NCBI RefSeq assembly: GCF_004000885.1
Contig: NZ_BIMC01000001.1
Coordinates: 124,001-188,000, forward strand
DNA length: 64,000 nucleotides
Direction: 5' to 3'
From: Paenibacillus glucanolyticus NBRC 15330
Lineage (GTDB): Bacteria; Bacillota; Bacilli; Paenibacillales; Paenibacillaceae
Below, in pieces: positions 1 through 8,133 of this stretch. A model generated the notes under the pieces. It was not told the DNA's origin, made no database searches, and saw only the letters and a list, made by a program, of their open reading frames with translations. Every line of letters begins with the position of its first letter. The first letter of the stretch is position 1. The translations under genes were made by a program, and so were the position numbers.

Positions 1-1
1 C

Positions 2-238
2 GCAGGGGGCGCCTTAAGCGTGTCGGAGCTCCTGACTGAGCCGAAGACTCTCGATTTTATCAAGGAAGCCTACCAGCATTTCAAGCCAATCGGCGCTATT
101 GCGGAAGGGGCTAATCTGCTGCCATCCGCAAATGGAGAAGGTATCGTGATTGCTCAGGAGAATGAGGAGCTTAAACCGTTCGGACAAGCCTTCATGGAGG
201 CAATCGCTGCGCATCGTCATTGGACGCGCGCTATTTAA
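2..238 (+). CDS. katE: Large-subunit (HPII-type) catalase, 3' end only
   Basis: The reading frame is already open at the window edge and ends at a TAA at 236-238, so only the last ~78 residues are visible. They include FKPIGAIAEGANLL, GIVIAQENEELKPFGQAF and a final AIAAHRHWTRAI. This resembles the C-terminal flavodoxin/DJ-1-like domain of large catalases (KatE/HPII), which sits behind the haem domain and ends in a His-Arg-His-Trp segment. Haem ligands and catalytic residues lie outside the window. The full protein would decompose hydrogen peroxide; in Bacillus the homologue is a stress or spore catalase. The family call is based on this tail alone. Confidence 0.7.
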   Translation, partial: AGGALSVSELLTEPKTLDFIKEAYQHFKPIGAIAEGANLLPSANGEGIVIAQENEELKPFGQAFMEAIAAHRHWTRAI

Positions 239-251
239 CTTTGGGTATTGC

Positions 252-280
252 TTGAATACAGGAATGGATTAAGGTATAAT
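252..280 (+). promoter_or_regulatory. Sigma-A promoter of the hisS leader
   Basis: TTGAAT (252-257) and a perfect TATAAT (275-280) are separated by 17 bases, a near-consensus housekeeping promoter. Transcription should begin near 287, leaving a leader of about 205 nt before hisS. If this is the real start, only about 95 nt precede the T-box-like element, too little for a canonical T-box Stem I. Confidence 0.65.
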
Positions 281-317
281 TCCCTTTAATCATTTATGGA
301 GTGAAGGGGATTATATC

Positions 318-365
318 ATGATGAACATCCAATGGAATCAACTTCATCATCACAAGCAGCGTTAG
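318..365 (+). CDS. His-rich leader peptide (15 codons)
   Basis: A short ORF, MMNIQWNQLHHHKQR, starts at ATG 318 about 8 nt after a GAAGGGGA ribosome binding site and stops at TAG 363-365. It carries three consecutive histidine codons (345-353), lies between a good promoter and an intrinsic terminator, and precedes a histidyl-tRNA synthetase gene. This is the layout of a ribosome-mediated attenuation leader such as enterobacterial hisL. The segment 357-366, covering its last codons and stop, is complementary over 10 bp (one G-U) to 390-399, so translation state could steer downstream folding. Translation is inferred, not shown. Confidence 0.55.
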   Translation: MMNIQWNQLHHHKQR

Positions 366-381
366 CACACCTGTAACCAAT

Positions 382-417
382 CAGGGTGGGCTGACGCTGT
401 TCGCGTTGGCCTCCCTG
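382..417 (+). promoter_or_regulatory. T-box-like antiterminator element in hisS leader
   Basis: CAGGG (382-386) pairs with CCCTG (413-417), and ACGC (394-397) pairs with GCGT (403-406). Between the two helices on the 5' side lies a 7-nt bulge TGGGCTG. This matches the architecture of a T-box antiterminator (AGGG, then a UGGN-containing bulge, then a second helix). UGGG would pair with the CCCA 3' end of tRNA-His, whose bacterial discriminator base is C. The canonical ACC after UGGN is absent and no Stem I/specifier domain is apparent. A longer continuous stem using the bulge bases is also possible. Confidence 0.45.
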
Positions 418-430
418 CCGCATAATAAGG

Positions 431-467
431 CGCGCGGGACCAAGAGGTCCGGCGCGTTTTTTATTTT
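431..467 (+). terminator. Intrinsic terminator/attenuator upstream of hisS
   Basis: CGCGCGGGACC (431-441) and GGTCCGGCGCG (446-456) form a GC-rich stem with one mismatch and a 4-nt loop, followed by TTTTTTATTTT. It lies only 25 nt before the hisS start and after a promoter, so it must be conditional for hisS to be expressed. It is most likely the regulated terminator of the leader. Confidence 0.8.
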
Positions 468-491
468 CAGAAGAAGAAAGGATGATCTAAG

Positions 492-1772
492 GTGCAGAAC
501 GTAAAAGGGACATACGACTATTTTGGCAAGGAGCAGGCCGTTCGGCGAAAGGTGCAGTCCACACTGCGCGACGTGTTTGAGAGCTATGATTATGAGGAGA
601 TGGAATCCACCATCCTGAATGAGCGGGAACTGTTATCTTCGAAGTATGCAGGCGGAGAAGAAATTCAGAAGGAGATGTATCAGCTGACCGATCAGGGAAA
701 GCGAGACCTGGGTCTACGATACGATTTGACGATTCCATTTGCCAAGGTGATTGCCTTTAACCCCGGTATCGAGCTGCCGTTTAAACGGTTTGAGATGGGG
801 AAGGTCTTTCGGGATGGACCCGTTAAGCGGGGAAGATTGCGGGAATTTCTGCAATGCGATGTCGATGTGGTGGGGATTCCGGGTCCGGAAGCGGAGGTCG
901 AGCTGATGCAGCTCGCAGTTGAAGCGTTTCGGAGATTGGAGATTCCGGTTCTCCTCCGATGGAATAACCGCCGATTTTTGGGGGAGGTACTTGAATCGAT
1001 GGGCGTTCCCGCAGAGATGAAATCAACGGTAATGCTAACGCTCGACAAGATCGAGAAGATTGGCAGGGAAGGAGTTCGGCAAGAGCTGGTGAGCAAGGTG
1101 CTGGCTCCTGAGGTTTGCGATCACATCCTTGAGTTTGTTGATCTTAAAGAGCCGTCCTTCGAACAGATTGTCGGGAGATACCGCGTAGGCGACAACCCCG
1201 GTGCACGTGAAGTCCAGATGCTGCAAGACATGCTGCAGCGAGTAGGGCTTGAGCAGGATTGTGTGTTCGATCCATTTCTTTCACGCGGATTGTCTTTCTA
1301 TACGGGTACCGTATATGAAATCTTTGATGTCTCGGGCAGCTACCGTTCAAGCCTGGGCGGAGGGGGACGATATGATGCCATTATCGCACACCTCGTCGGA
1401 AGGGATGATATTGCCTATCCGACGGTTGGGCTGTCGTTCGGAATGGAATCCATCATGGAAATGATCCGCAACCGCCCAATGGGAACGAGCAAGCCGGAGG
1501 TGATTGTTATTCCGATAGGAGATGCCATTCCGGAAGGGCTTCGAGCAGCTGCAGTCCTCAGAAACCAAGGATTACGTACCGAATTCGCTCATAACGGACG
1601 GAAATTGAAAAAGACGCTGTCGAAGGCCTCTTCCGATGGCATCCCGTATGTCATTCTGATCGGCGAAGAGGAAGCGGCTGCGGGACAGGTGCGATTGAAG
1701 GATATGCACGAGAATACGGAGGTTCAGATGCGGCTTGAAGAAGTCGTGGCATTCATGAAGCAGAATTCATGA
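492..1772 (+). CDS. hisS: Histidyl-tRNA synthetase (regulated paralogue)
   Basis: Class II aminoacyl-tRNA synthetase of 426 residues that would charge tRNA-His. Visible class II features are GLRYDLTIPFAKVIAFNP (~75-92), motif 2 FKRFEMGKVFRDGPVKRGR with REFLQCDVDVVG (~97-128), a histidine-A-like RGLSFYTGTVYE (~265-276) and motif-3 region GGGGRYD (~287). A C-terminal anticodon-binding domain (~330-426) begins at EVIVIPIGD. The usual Asp of RGLDYYTG is Ser here. The start is GTG at 492 after GAAAGGA. It is monocistronic, ending at a terminator at 1819. The neighbourhood (catalase, germination genes) is not the usual hisS-aspS locus, so a second copy elsewhere is likely. The HisRS-like anticodon domain argues against HisZ. 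Confidence 0.82.
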   Translation: MQNVKGTYDYFGKEQAVRRKVQSTLRDVFESYDYEEMESTILNERELLSSKYAGGEEIQKEMYQLTDQGKRDLGLRYDLTIPFAKVIAFNPGIELPFKRFEMGKVFRDGPVKRGRLREFLQCDVDVVGIPGPEAEVELMQLAVEAFRRLEIPVLLRWNNRRFLGEVLESMGVPAEMKSTVMLTLDKIEKIGREGVRQELVSKVLAPEVCDHILEFVDLKEPSFEQIVGRYRVGDNPGAREVQMLQDMLQRVGLEQDCVFDPFLSRGLSFYTGTVYEIFDVSGSYRSSLGGGGRYDAIIAHLVGRDDIAYPTVGLSFGMESIMEMIRNRPMGTSKPEVIVIPIGDAIPEGLRAAAVLRNQGLRTEFAHNGRKLKKTLSKASSDGIPYVILIGEEEAAAGQVRLKDMHENTEVQMRLEEVVAFMKQNS

Positions 1773-1818
1773 ATCAACACGCATGAACCAAGCGGTTTGC
1801 ATCAGCTTGGATACACGA

Positions 1819-1855
1819 AGACCCCGCTTTGCCGGAAGCGGCAGCGCGGGGTCTT
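1819..1855. terminator. Bidirectional terminator, hisS / germination operon 1
   Basis: AGACCCCGCTTTGCCG pairs with CGGCAGCGCGGGGTCT around a GAAG loop, flanked by T-rich sequence on the plus strand. It lies between convergent transcripts and probably serves both. Confidence 0.8.
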
Positions 1856-1874
1856 TCCATCTACATACCATCGG

Positions 1875-2075
1875 TCAAGTATGAAATATCGTAAAGTAAC
1901 TCCAGATGGCAAGGACGGACAGCACGATCAGTAGTACTCCTAAAATGATGGAATAGCGGTACTCCTTTTTCATATTTCTTGCTTTATAATTTTTCCGGTC
2001 GACCGTCAGCATCATTAGACCCGATCCAAGGAGCATCACGCTTGCATAAGCTGCAGAGTTAAACACAGAAACCAT
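1875..2075 (-). CDS. Small two-TM protein, germinant-receptor D-type subunit
   Basis: A 66-residue protein with two hydrophobic segments (~5-23 and ~43-62) separated by a basic stretch (DRKNYKARNMKKEYR). It starts with ATG after AGGGGGG, 12 nt downstream of the C-subunit gene, so it is the last gene of germination operon 1. Small two-TM proteins encoded with GerA-type operons have been described as D subunits that modulate receptor activity. Operon 2 carries a comparable gene at 35206-35391. Function is inferred from size, topology and position; sequence similarity between the two is weak. Confidence 0.55.
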   Translation of the reverse strand: MVSVFNSAAYASVMLLGSGLMMLTVDRKNYKARNMKKEYRYSIILGVLLIVLSVLAIWSYFTIFHT

Positions 2076-2087
2076 ATCAATTCCCCC

Positions 2088-3329
2088 CTAATCTACCTTC
2101 ATGCCGACTCTTCTTATATCGGAGCTCACATGAATAGTGTACGTCATGTTGGAGTACAACAGGGCCCAGTCATTTTTGTCACGAATGTGTTTGTGCCAGT
2201 AATCCCGGTTGTTTGCTCTTACGATCTCACCGAAACCTATAATATCCGATTTATCTTTTTGAGTTTTCTCAAGTAAACTCGTGATCATTTCTTTGACAAA
2301 CCGGTTAAATCCCCTCTCAGCCATGTTCAACTCTTCCTGATCGTCCATCCCTGGCTTGGGACTGTATTTCTCGGCCAATTCAGCCTGGATTCGGACGTTT
2401 ATCGTTGCATGAGGTTTACCATTCCGTATGTCGACTTTGATGCTGGACTGGCGCTCTGTAGCACGGATCGTAACAAATCCAATACCCGGAACATTGTACA
2501 TTGCGGTATAACCCCCGGGATTAAATCCCTTAGCCGCCATGTAAGCACCGATTTCGATGGGTGTGGTCGTACCGACCAGCTTATTGGAATTAAAATAGGC
2601 CAAGCCTTTAATCAGAATGTTTTCTTTTTGACGAATCGATACGTAGGGCAGGTAGGCGTTCTGCCCCAGCTTCGATTCACTATTCCAATAGTTGGAGAGG
2701 GAATTCTTCGGGAACTTCCCCATGTCGGCAGCCTTCTCAAGCATGGCCAATAAATATAAGGTAGGTACCCGCTCTAATGGCGGAGCAACTCCCATTAAAT
2801 CCGCCGCTTTGTTATCGGTTATCAGCAGCCATGTGGATCGGCGAACCTCCTGATTACGGCGCAAATAATCATTCAGATCGTCCATGCCTCTACGTGCAAC
2901 GTTCTCATTGACAACAATGACTCGAAGATGAATCAATGACCGGGGATCCGCAATTTCCTGCTGCAGATTATTCATGGCATCATTAATGGTATGTCCCACG
3001 ACACTAACCACCCAGACCGGTTCTTCCTTGCCCTCGGCCGAGCCTCCATTACCGCCAGGACCTAACGGAATACGGCCGGGTACGGCAATCTGCGCCGTTA
3101 ATCGAATCATGCGATTGTCCAGTGGCGCTGCTTCTTCCCTGGAATGGGTAGTTAAATCTTCTGTACTGCTTGCCCCTTCCTCAGCCTCATCAATGCCAAT
3201 CCCCAGAATCAAGGCCCGGTCCTCGATTTCAATTCGATCCCAGCAGCCTGTCAGTGAGAGCACTAATAAAACCAGAAGCATAAGGCTAATCTGTCTCTTG
3301 CACTTCGCTAGAATTCCCATGCGGTTCAC
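2088..3329 (-). CDS. Spore germination lipoprotein, Ger(x)C family
   Basis: C subunit of a GerA-type germinant receptor, a lipoprotein on the outer face of the spore inner membrane. The N-terminus has a basic segment, a hydrophobic core and the lipobox LTGC followed by WDRIEIEDRALILGIGID, the typical start of GerC proteins. The 413-residue length fits the family. GTG at 3329 follows GAGGAAAG; ATG at 3320 (after AGGTGA) is an equally possible start. The 5' end overlaps the B-subunit gene by about 44 nt, implying coupled translation. Confidence 0.88.
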   Translation of the reverse strand: MNRMGILAKCKRQISLMLLVLLVLSLTGCWDRIEIEDRALILGIGIDEAEEGASSTEDLTTHSREEAAPLDNRMIRLTAQIAVPGRIPLGPGGNGGSAEGKEEPVWVVSVVGHTINDAMNNLQQEIADPRSLIHLRVIVVNENVARRGMDDLNDYLRRNQEVRRSTWLLITDNKAADLMGVAPPLERVPTLYLLAMLEKAADMGKFPKNSLSNYWNSESKLGQNAYLPYVSIRQKENILIKGLAYFNSNKLVGTTTPIEIGAYMAAKGFNPGGYTAMYNVPGIGFVTIRATERQSSIKVDIRNGKPHATINVRIQAELAEKYSPKPGMDDQEELNMAERGFNRFVKEMITSLLEKTQKDKSDIIGFGEIVRANNRDYWHKHIRDKNDWALLYSNMTYTIHVSSDIRRVGMKVD

Positions 3330-4410
3330 CTCTAACTTTCCTCAATAAAGCCACGATCAGTAATATGAAGGGATAGCCTATGGTCAGCGCCAGTCCGATT
3401 ATTCCCACAATCTCCACAAACACGTACAAGGAAAACACGCTTTTGGGGATCATCGCCAGAATAAAGACGAAAGGGAGAAAGAAATGGCTAATGAAACGAT
3501 GATCCTGACTTCCGAATACCTTCTGGGCACCATTAATCGATATATAGTAGCTTGCTGCGAGTGAGGTAAAGACCGAGACCACCCATACGATGATAAAAAT
3601 AGCATCGAGGCGCTCCAAGGTGTCACCCGGAATGGTGGTGGCCCGCGCGAGTTCCAGAGTCGGCCACATGAGATGATTGATCTCATGCGGTCCGAATACA
3701 GCTACAGCGGCGCAGACAATCAGCATATACAGCGTACCTGATATGAAAATGCCGCCCAGAAAGGATTTGATTGCTTTTTTTGGCGTTTGCATAGCCGGGA
3801 TCAGCAGTGTAACGATAAAAGCCGGCTGGAACAAGGCGGCAATCGTTAATGCCCCTTTTCCGTATCGTGCAGGAATGTTCCCGATAATCGGCTGAAGATT
3901 CAGAAGTTCAGCATTTTGCAAGGACACCAGGACGATGGCAAGCCCCGGGACTAATATGAACGGGAGATAGAAGACATGGAAGTATGTGAATTTCAACAGC
4001 TTCTGTCTTGTAGCCATTACGACTAATATCATCATGGTGATAATGGTGACTTCTGTTGGAGTCCGCCGGAGGACGGCTGATGTAATGACTTCTCCGAATT
4101 CGCGCACCGCCAGAGCGGTCAGCAAGATGAAGAAGACGGCCAGACATGTATTAAACACATAAGCCAAGGGGCGCCCTATAATTCTCTGTCCATATTCGAA
4201 AATACTCTCACGAGGGAAGCGAATGCCCAGCAGCGTGAGCAGGAGCAAACCGATAAACGCGATTCCGATTCCAAGCAGTGTGACAAGAGGAGCCCCCGTG
4301 TTGGCTTCTTCTGCGGCTATTCGCGGCAGGGCAAGTATGCCCACACCAATAATGGCACTAATGACCACTGCACCGACCTGCCGCTCCGTGATATGTGAGG
4401 AAGCTTGCAT
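3286..4410 (-). CDS. Spore germination permease, GerB family
   Basis: B subunit of the receptor, an amino-acid-permease-like integral membrane protein (APC superfamily) thought to bind germinant. Its 374 residues contain about ten hydrophobic segments. The start HITERQVGAVVISAIIGVGI with LPRIAAEEANT is typical of GerB (endospore germination permease) proteins. ATG at 4410 follows AAGGAG and lies 3 nt after the A-subunit stop, so the genes are co-translated in the order A-B-C-D. Confidence 0.9.
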   Translation of the reverse strand: MQASSHITERQVGAVVISAIIGVGILALPRIAAEEANTGAPLVTLLGIGIAFIGLLLLTLLGIRFPRESIFEYGQRIIGRPLAYVFNTCLAVFFILLTALAVREFGEVITSAVLRRTPTEVTIITMMILVVMATRQKLLKFTYFHVFYLPFILVPGLAIVLVSLQNAELLNLQPIIGNIPARYGKGALTIAALFQPAFIVTLLIPAMQTPKKAIKSFLGGIFISGTLYMLIVCAAVAVFGPHEINHLMWPTLELARATTIPGDTLERLDAIFIIVWVVSVFTSLAASYYISINGAQKVFGSQDHRFISHFFLPFVFILAMIPKSVFSLYVFVEIVGIIGLALTIGYPFILLIVALLRKVRGEPHGNSSEVQETD

Positions 4411-4413
4411 GAC

Positions 4414-6012
4414 TTATTCTCCTTGCTTGTTGGATTGAAGAACAGGTTCAGCTTTCGGCACTCCTTCGTAGCCTAATCGATCATCATCCAGGGTATGCAG
4501 ATGGCTGGGCCGCTTCTTGAAACTCCAGAGCGGTCCTCGAATCAAGGAATCCTTCAGCCCTTGTTTGCTTACCGGAGTTACCGGGTTCATATATGGAACG
4601 CCAAACGAGTCAAGGAACAGCAGGTGATTCATGATGATGATCAGACCGATCATGAGGCCATAAAGCCCGAACATCCCACCGGCGATCAGCAAAGGGAATC
4701 GGAGCATTCGGATCGAGATGGCAGCATTGTAGGCTGGTGTAGCAAAAGAACCGATCGTGGTCAGCGCGATGACAACAACCGTGATCGGACTGGCAAAGCC
4801 TGCCCCTACGGCGGCCTCGCCAACAACAAGCACGCCGACAATGGACAATGCACCGCCGATCTGCTGCGGTAATCGAAGCGTCGCTTCCCGCAGCACTTCC
4901 ATAGACACCTCGATGAGTAATACTTCCACAACGGCAGGGAAGGGGACACCGGCCCGCCCACCGGCCACGGCCACGGCGAAGTCTGTCGGAATCATCTCCG
5001 GATTGAAGGAGATAATGGAGACGTACAGGGCAGGAAATATAAGGGAGAAGACGATCGCCAGAAGCCGGATAAATCGAACCAGGCTCCCCATGATGAACCG
5101 TTCCGAATAATCATCCGTCACTTGATAGAATTGGTTGAACACCGCCGGAATGATAAGGGAGAAAGGGGACCCATCGACCATAATGATAACTCTTCCTTCG
5201 AGGATGGAGGCAGTGGCCTTATCCGGTCGTTCTGTGTTTTGAACCTGAGGGAATGGGGAGTAGGGATGATCTTCTATGAACTGCTCAATATAGCCGGAAT
5301 CCAGGATGCCATCGATGTCAATCTTGGAAAGTCGTTTCTCCGCTTCCTTCAATAGTTTGGGATTGGCAATGCTCTCGATGTAACATAAGGCGACTCGGGT
5401 TTTCGTTCTTTTTCCAATGCGAACAATTTTTATTCGAAAATCGCCCACTTTGATACGAGCACGCAGCAGGGAGATGTTGGAATCCAATACCTCGATAAAC
5501 CCGTCCTTCGGACCTCGAATGGAATGTTCGGTTTGGGGCTGCTCGATACCTCGTTTCTCAATTTGCCTAGTGTCGAGCACAAGGCCGCCGGGAATGCCAT
5601 CGATGAGCAGCACGGTGCTGCCTTCTGTAATGGCATCCAGAATGTCAGCTCCATCAGATACCCGTGCCGTTTCGCTAATGTACAAGGTCTCATTCATCAG
5701 GGTGTCCATCAGATTATCCAAATGAATAGACTTGTCCTCCAGATGACGAGGCTTATACATCAGTGGTTTATGAATATCACGATATATGGATAGGGTGTCG
5801 ACCAAGGTTGTGTAGTAGATGATAACGCCTTGAAATTCATTGAAAATATGCAGATGGCGAATTTCGATGTCGTCACTGTCTCCTAAGCAGGAGCGTACGA
5901 TCATTAAATCAGACTCTAAGCAGCCCGTCAGTTTCTCTGGTGTACCAGGCGTTCTGCGAGTGGTCAGATTCGGATTTTTTTGCGGTTTTTTTCGATTTCT
6001 AAATCGTATCAT
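4414..6012 (-). CDS. Spore germination protein, GerA family
   Basis: A subunit of germinant receptor 1. A hydrophilic N-terminal domain (to ~300) has GerA hallmarks such as TVLLIDGIPGGLVLDTR, RGPKDGF and NTERPDKATASILEGR. It is followed by a membrane domain with about five hydrophobic segments including PTDFAVAVAGGRAGVPFP and LREATLRLPQQIGGALS. The frame stays open upstream to an ATG at 6060, but that codon lacks a ribosome binding site, whereas ATG at 6012 is preceded by AAGGTGG at ideal spacing. I therefore prefer 6012 (532 aa). A weak sigma-G-like GAATAA...GACTA lies upstream. This is the first gene of the operon. Confidence 0.88.
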   Translation of the reverse strand: MIRFRNRKKPQKNPNLTTRRTPGTPEKLTGCLESDLMIVRSCLGDSDDIEIRHLHIFNEFQGVIIYYTTLVDTLSIYRDIHKPLMYKPRHLEDKSIHLDNLMDTLMNETLYISETARVSDGADILDAITEGSTVLLIDGIPGGLVLDTRQIEKRGIEQPQTEHSIRGPKDGFIEVLDSNISLLRARIKVGDFRIKIVRIGKRTKTRVALCYIESIANPKLLKEAEKRLSKIDIDGILDSGYIEQFIEDHPYSPFPQVQNTERPDKATASILEGRVIIMVDGSPFSLIIPAVFNQFYQVTDDYSERFIMGSLVRFIRLLAIVFSLIFPALYVSIISFNPEMIPTDFAVAVAGGRAGVPFPAVVEVLLIEVSMEVLREATLRLPQQIGGALSIVGVLVVGEAAVGAGFASPITVVVIALTTIGSFATPAYNAAISIRMLRFPLLIAGGMFGLYGLMIGLIIIMNHLLFLDSFGVPYMNPVTPVSKQGLKDSLIRGPLWSFKKRPSHLHTLDDDRLGYEGVPKAEPVLQSNKQGE

Positions 6013-6060
6013 GCGGATAACCACCTTATGATGTTGCTCTAGATACAGGTAGTCTTGCAT

Positions 6061-6301
6061 GATTAAGGAAATTTATTCGTTCTGGCTTAAAACAACAAAA
6101 AGGCCGGTCGTGGAAAATAATGCTCTACGTTTTGAGGAGGTCCTTTATAACGTGTAGGAAGATTGTCCCATGCAAATATTCATTGAACTCGTTTTTGTCA
6201 TGTTTGACTATAATTGATTTCTACCGAAAAGGCACTCGCGCTCCCATCGATCTCCGAGTAAAATAAAACGTATAGAATTTACCAGGAGGGAGCGGATTGC
6301 A
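6061..6301. other. Divergent intergenic region, gerA operon 1 / sgrR-like gene
   Basis: The region should hold promoters for both divergent genes. On the plus strand TATAAT occurs at 6209-6214 but without a well-spaced -35. On the minus strand only a weak forespore-type candidate is visible. No clear operator or hairpin was found. Confidence 0.4.
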
Positions 6302-8083
6302 ATGCTGCACGAACAATATTTTATGCTGCACCAAAAGCTTGCTGTTAACGCTCCAGCCAGCATGGCTACGGAAGTAACACTTGAACAGATTGCCAACACG
6401 CTGTATTGTTCAGCTCGAAACGCCAAGCTGGTTCTGCGCAAGCTGGAAGAGAAGGAATGGATCATCTGGAAGGCAGGTCGTGGAAGAGGGATACGTTCCA
6501 TGCTGACTTTTCAGGCGGATAAGGAAGCGCTGCTGCAGGAAGCGGCACAACAGCTCACGGAAAAAGGAGAATATAAACAAGCCTTTGAGCTGATGCGCAA
6601 CTACGGTGAGGAAATCCGCACGCATGAGTCTTATGTGGAATGGATGAATGGGCATTTCGGGTTCTGCAAGGAGGAGAAGGAGGGAGAGGAAGCAAGGGAT
6701 TCCTTGCGGCTTCCCGTCTACCGGTTAATTGATACGCTGGATCCCGCAGAATGCTACTACAGCTTTCCGGCTCATATGATCCAGCAGATATTCGACCGAT
6801 TGGTGATCTATGAGAACGCTACGGATCAGTATCTTCCGGCGATTGCACATCACTGGGAGAACAACAATGACGCAACGGTCTGGACCTTCCATCTTCGGAA
6901 AGGGATTCTGTTTCATGACGGCAAAGAATTAACCGCAGATGATGTGAAATTTACGATGGAACGCTTGGGACGAAAAAGAAACCGCTGGATCTTACGCGAA
7001 CTGAAAAACGTTGAAGTGGTCTCTCCTCGCGAAGTTCGATTTATCCTCAATAAACCGAATCGGATCTTTATACGGTATCTCTCTGCCACGTGCATGTCGA
7101 TTGTGCCGCAGCATTTGCTCCGTTTCAATGAGGAGCAATACTGGAAGCTTCCTGTGGGGACGGGACCTTTTCAGGTAGAGGAATGGACGGAGGATCGATT
7201 GTCTATTCGGGCGAGTCCCTATTATTATCAGGGGCGGCCGCACTTGGACAGCGTCCAAATCATCTTCATGCCGGAAGATGCAGAGCACTCTGATGTCAGG
7301 TGGGAGCGGTTGCTGCAGGATTCGGATCCAAGCGATCCTACGGAAGAGATGAGTGGCATGGACACCGTTGAATCTCTGAACGGCTGTACCACCTTGATTA
7401 CGTGGAACATGAGGAAGCCGGGGCCATATCAATCCATCGAATTTCGACGTGCTTTCAGCCTGATTCTCAATCGGTCCGGAATGGTACGTGAATTAGGGGA
7501 GTACAGACTGTATCCGGCCAGAGGTTTTCTGATAGACGATGGAGCGCCTTACCACAAAGATCGATTCGATCCGGATTTGGCTAAACAACTGCTGCAGCAG
7601 TCAGGTTATGACGGTTCCCCCATTCGAATGGGTTCTCTCGCTCATCATATGAAAGATGCGGAATGGGTTCAGAATCAATGCGCTGCCATTGGCATTCTAT
7701 TGATCATCTGCGAAGAGAAGATGGACACCATTCACAAACCAGAAGTGATGAGTAATATGGATTGTATCCTGCAAGGTCTTGTTCTGCCTGGTGAAGAAGT
7801 ATGCTTGATCGAAAATTACGAACAGGAGGACAGCGTTGTCAAGGAATTCATGGATCCGTCGCTGCACGACTGGGTGAAAGAATGCATTGATGATGCGCTT
7901 GCCAGGGAGGAGTGCAAGGAAAGGCTGAATCTCTTGGCCAACATCGAGGAAAGGCTTCGGGAGGAGGCACAAGTCTCATTCTTGATTCATTCCAAGTTTC
8001 AAGCGCAGTTACATTCATCATATAAGGGTGTCGTCATTAATAATCTGGGTTGGCTCGATTTTAAGCAAATTTGGCGGGTGTGA
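6302..8083 (+). CDS. SgrR-like regulator: winged helix plus solute-binding domain
   Basis: A 593-residue fusion. The N-terminus (~1-110) is a winged-helix DNA-binding domain (VTLEQIANTLYCSARNAKLVLRKLEEKEWI, described by position ~22-51), as in SgrR. Residues ~140-560 resemble family 5 (oligopeptide/nickel-type) extracellular solute-binding proteins: RLIDTLDPAECYY, YLPAIAHHWE, WTFHLRKGILFHDGKELTAD, VGTGPFQVEEW, FRRAFSLILNR. There is no signal peptide, so it is probably a cytoplasmic regulator that senses a small molecule, as SgrR senses sugar-phosphate stress. ATG 6302 follows AGGAGGGA. Its target is unknown; no transporter is adjacent. Confidence 0.8.
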   Translation: MLHEQYFMLHQKLAVNAPASMATEVTLEQIANTLYCSARNAKLVLRKLEEKEWIIWKAGRGRGIRSMLTFQADKEALLQEAAQQLTEKGEYKQAFELMRNYGEEIRTHESYVEWMNGHFGFCKEEKEGEEARDSLRLPVYRLIDTLDPAECYYSFPAHMIQQIFDRLVIYENATDQYLPAIAHHWENNNDATVWTFHLRKGILFHDGKELTADDVKFTMERLGRKRNRWILRELKNVEVVSPREVRFILNKPNRIFIRYLSATCMSIVPQHLLRFNEEQYWKLPVGTGPFQVEEWTEDRLSIRASPYYYQGRPHLDSVQIIFMPEDAEHSDVRWERLLQDSDPSDPTEEMSGMDTVESLNGCTTLITWNMRKPGPYQSIEFRRAFSLILNRSGMVRELGEYRLYPARGFLIDDGAPYHKDRFDPDLAKQLLQQSGYDGSPIRMGSLAHHMKDAEWVQNQCAAIGILLIICEEKMDTIHKPEVMSNMDCILQGLVLPGEEVCLIENYEQEDSVVKEFMDPSLHDWVKECIDDALAREECKERLNLLANIEERLREEAQVSFLIHSKFQAQLHSSYKGVVINNLGWLDFKQIWRV

Positions 8084-8092
8084 TCCGCCAAC

Positions 8093-8130
8093 AAAAAGAG
8101 CAAGCGAGAACATCCTCGCTTGCTCTTTTT
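8093..8130. terminator. Bidirectional terminator
   Basis: AAAAAGAGCAAGCGAG and CTCGCTTGCTCTTTTT form a perfect 16-bp stem with a short loop, T-tailed in both directions. It separates the convergent SgrR-like gene and the small minus-strand gene at 8134. Confidence 0.9.
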
Positions 8131-8133
8131 GAT

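Noticed and set aside
287..467. Canonical T-box riboswitch before hisS
   Set aside because: The antiterminator-like core is present, but the ACC after UGGN and any Stem I or AG-bulge structure are missing, so I report it only as T-box-like.
4495..5110. Plus-strand frames of 117-125 codons within gerA operon 1
   Set aside because: Low-complexity shadow frames opposite strongly conserved GerA sequence.
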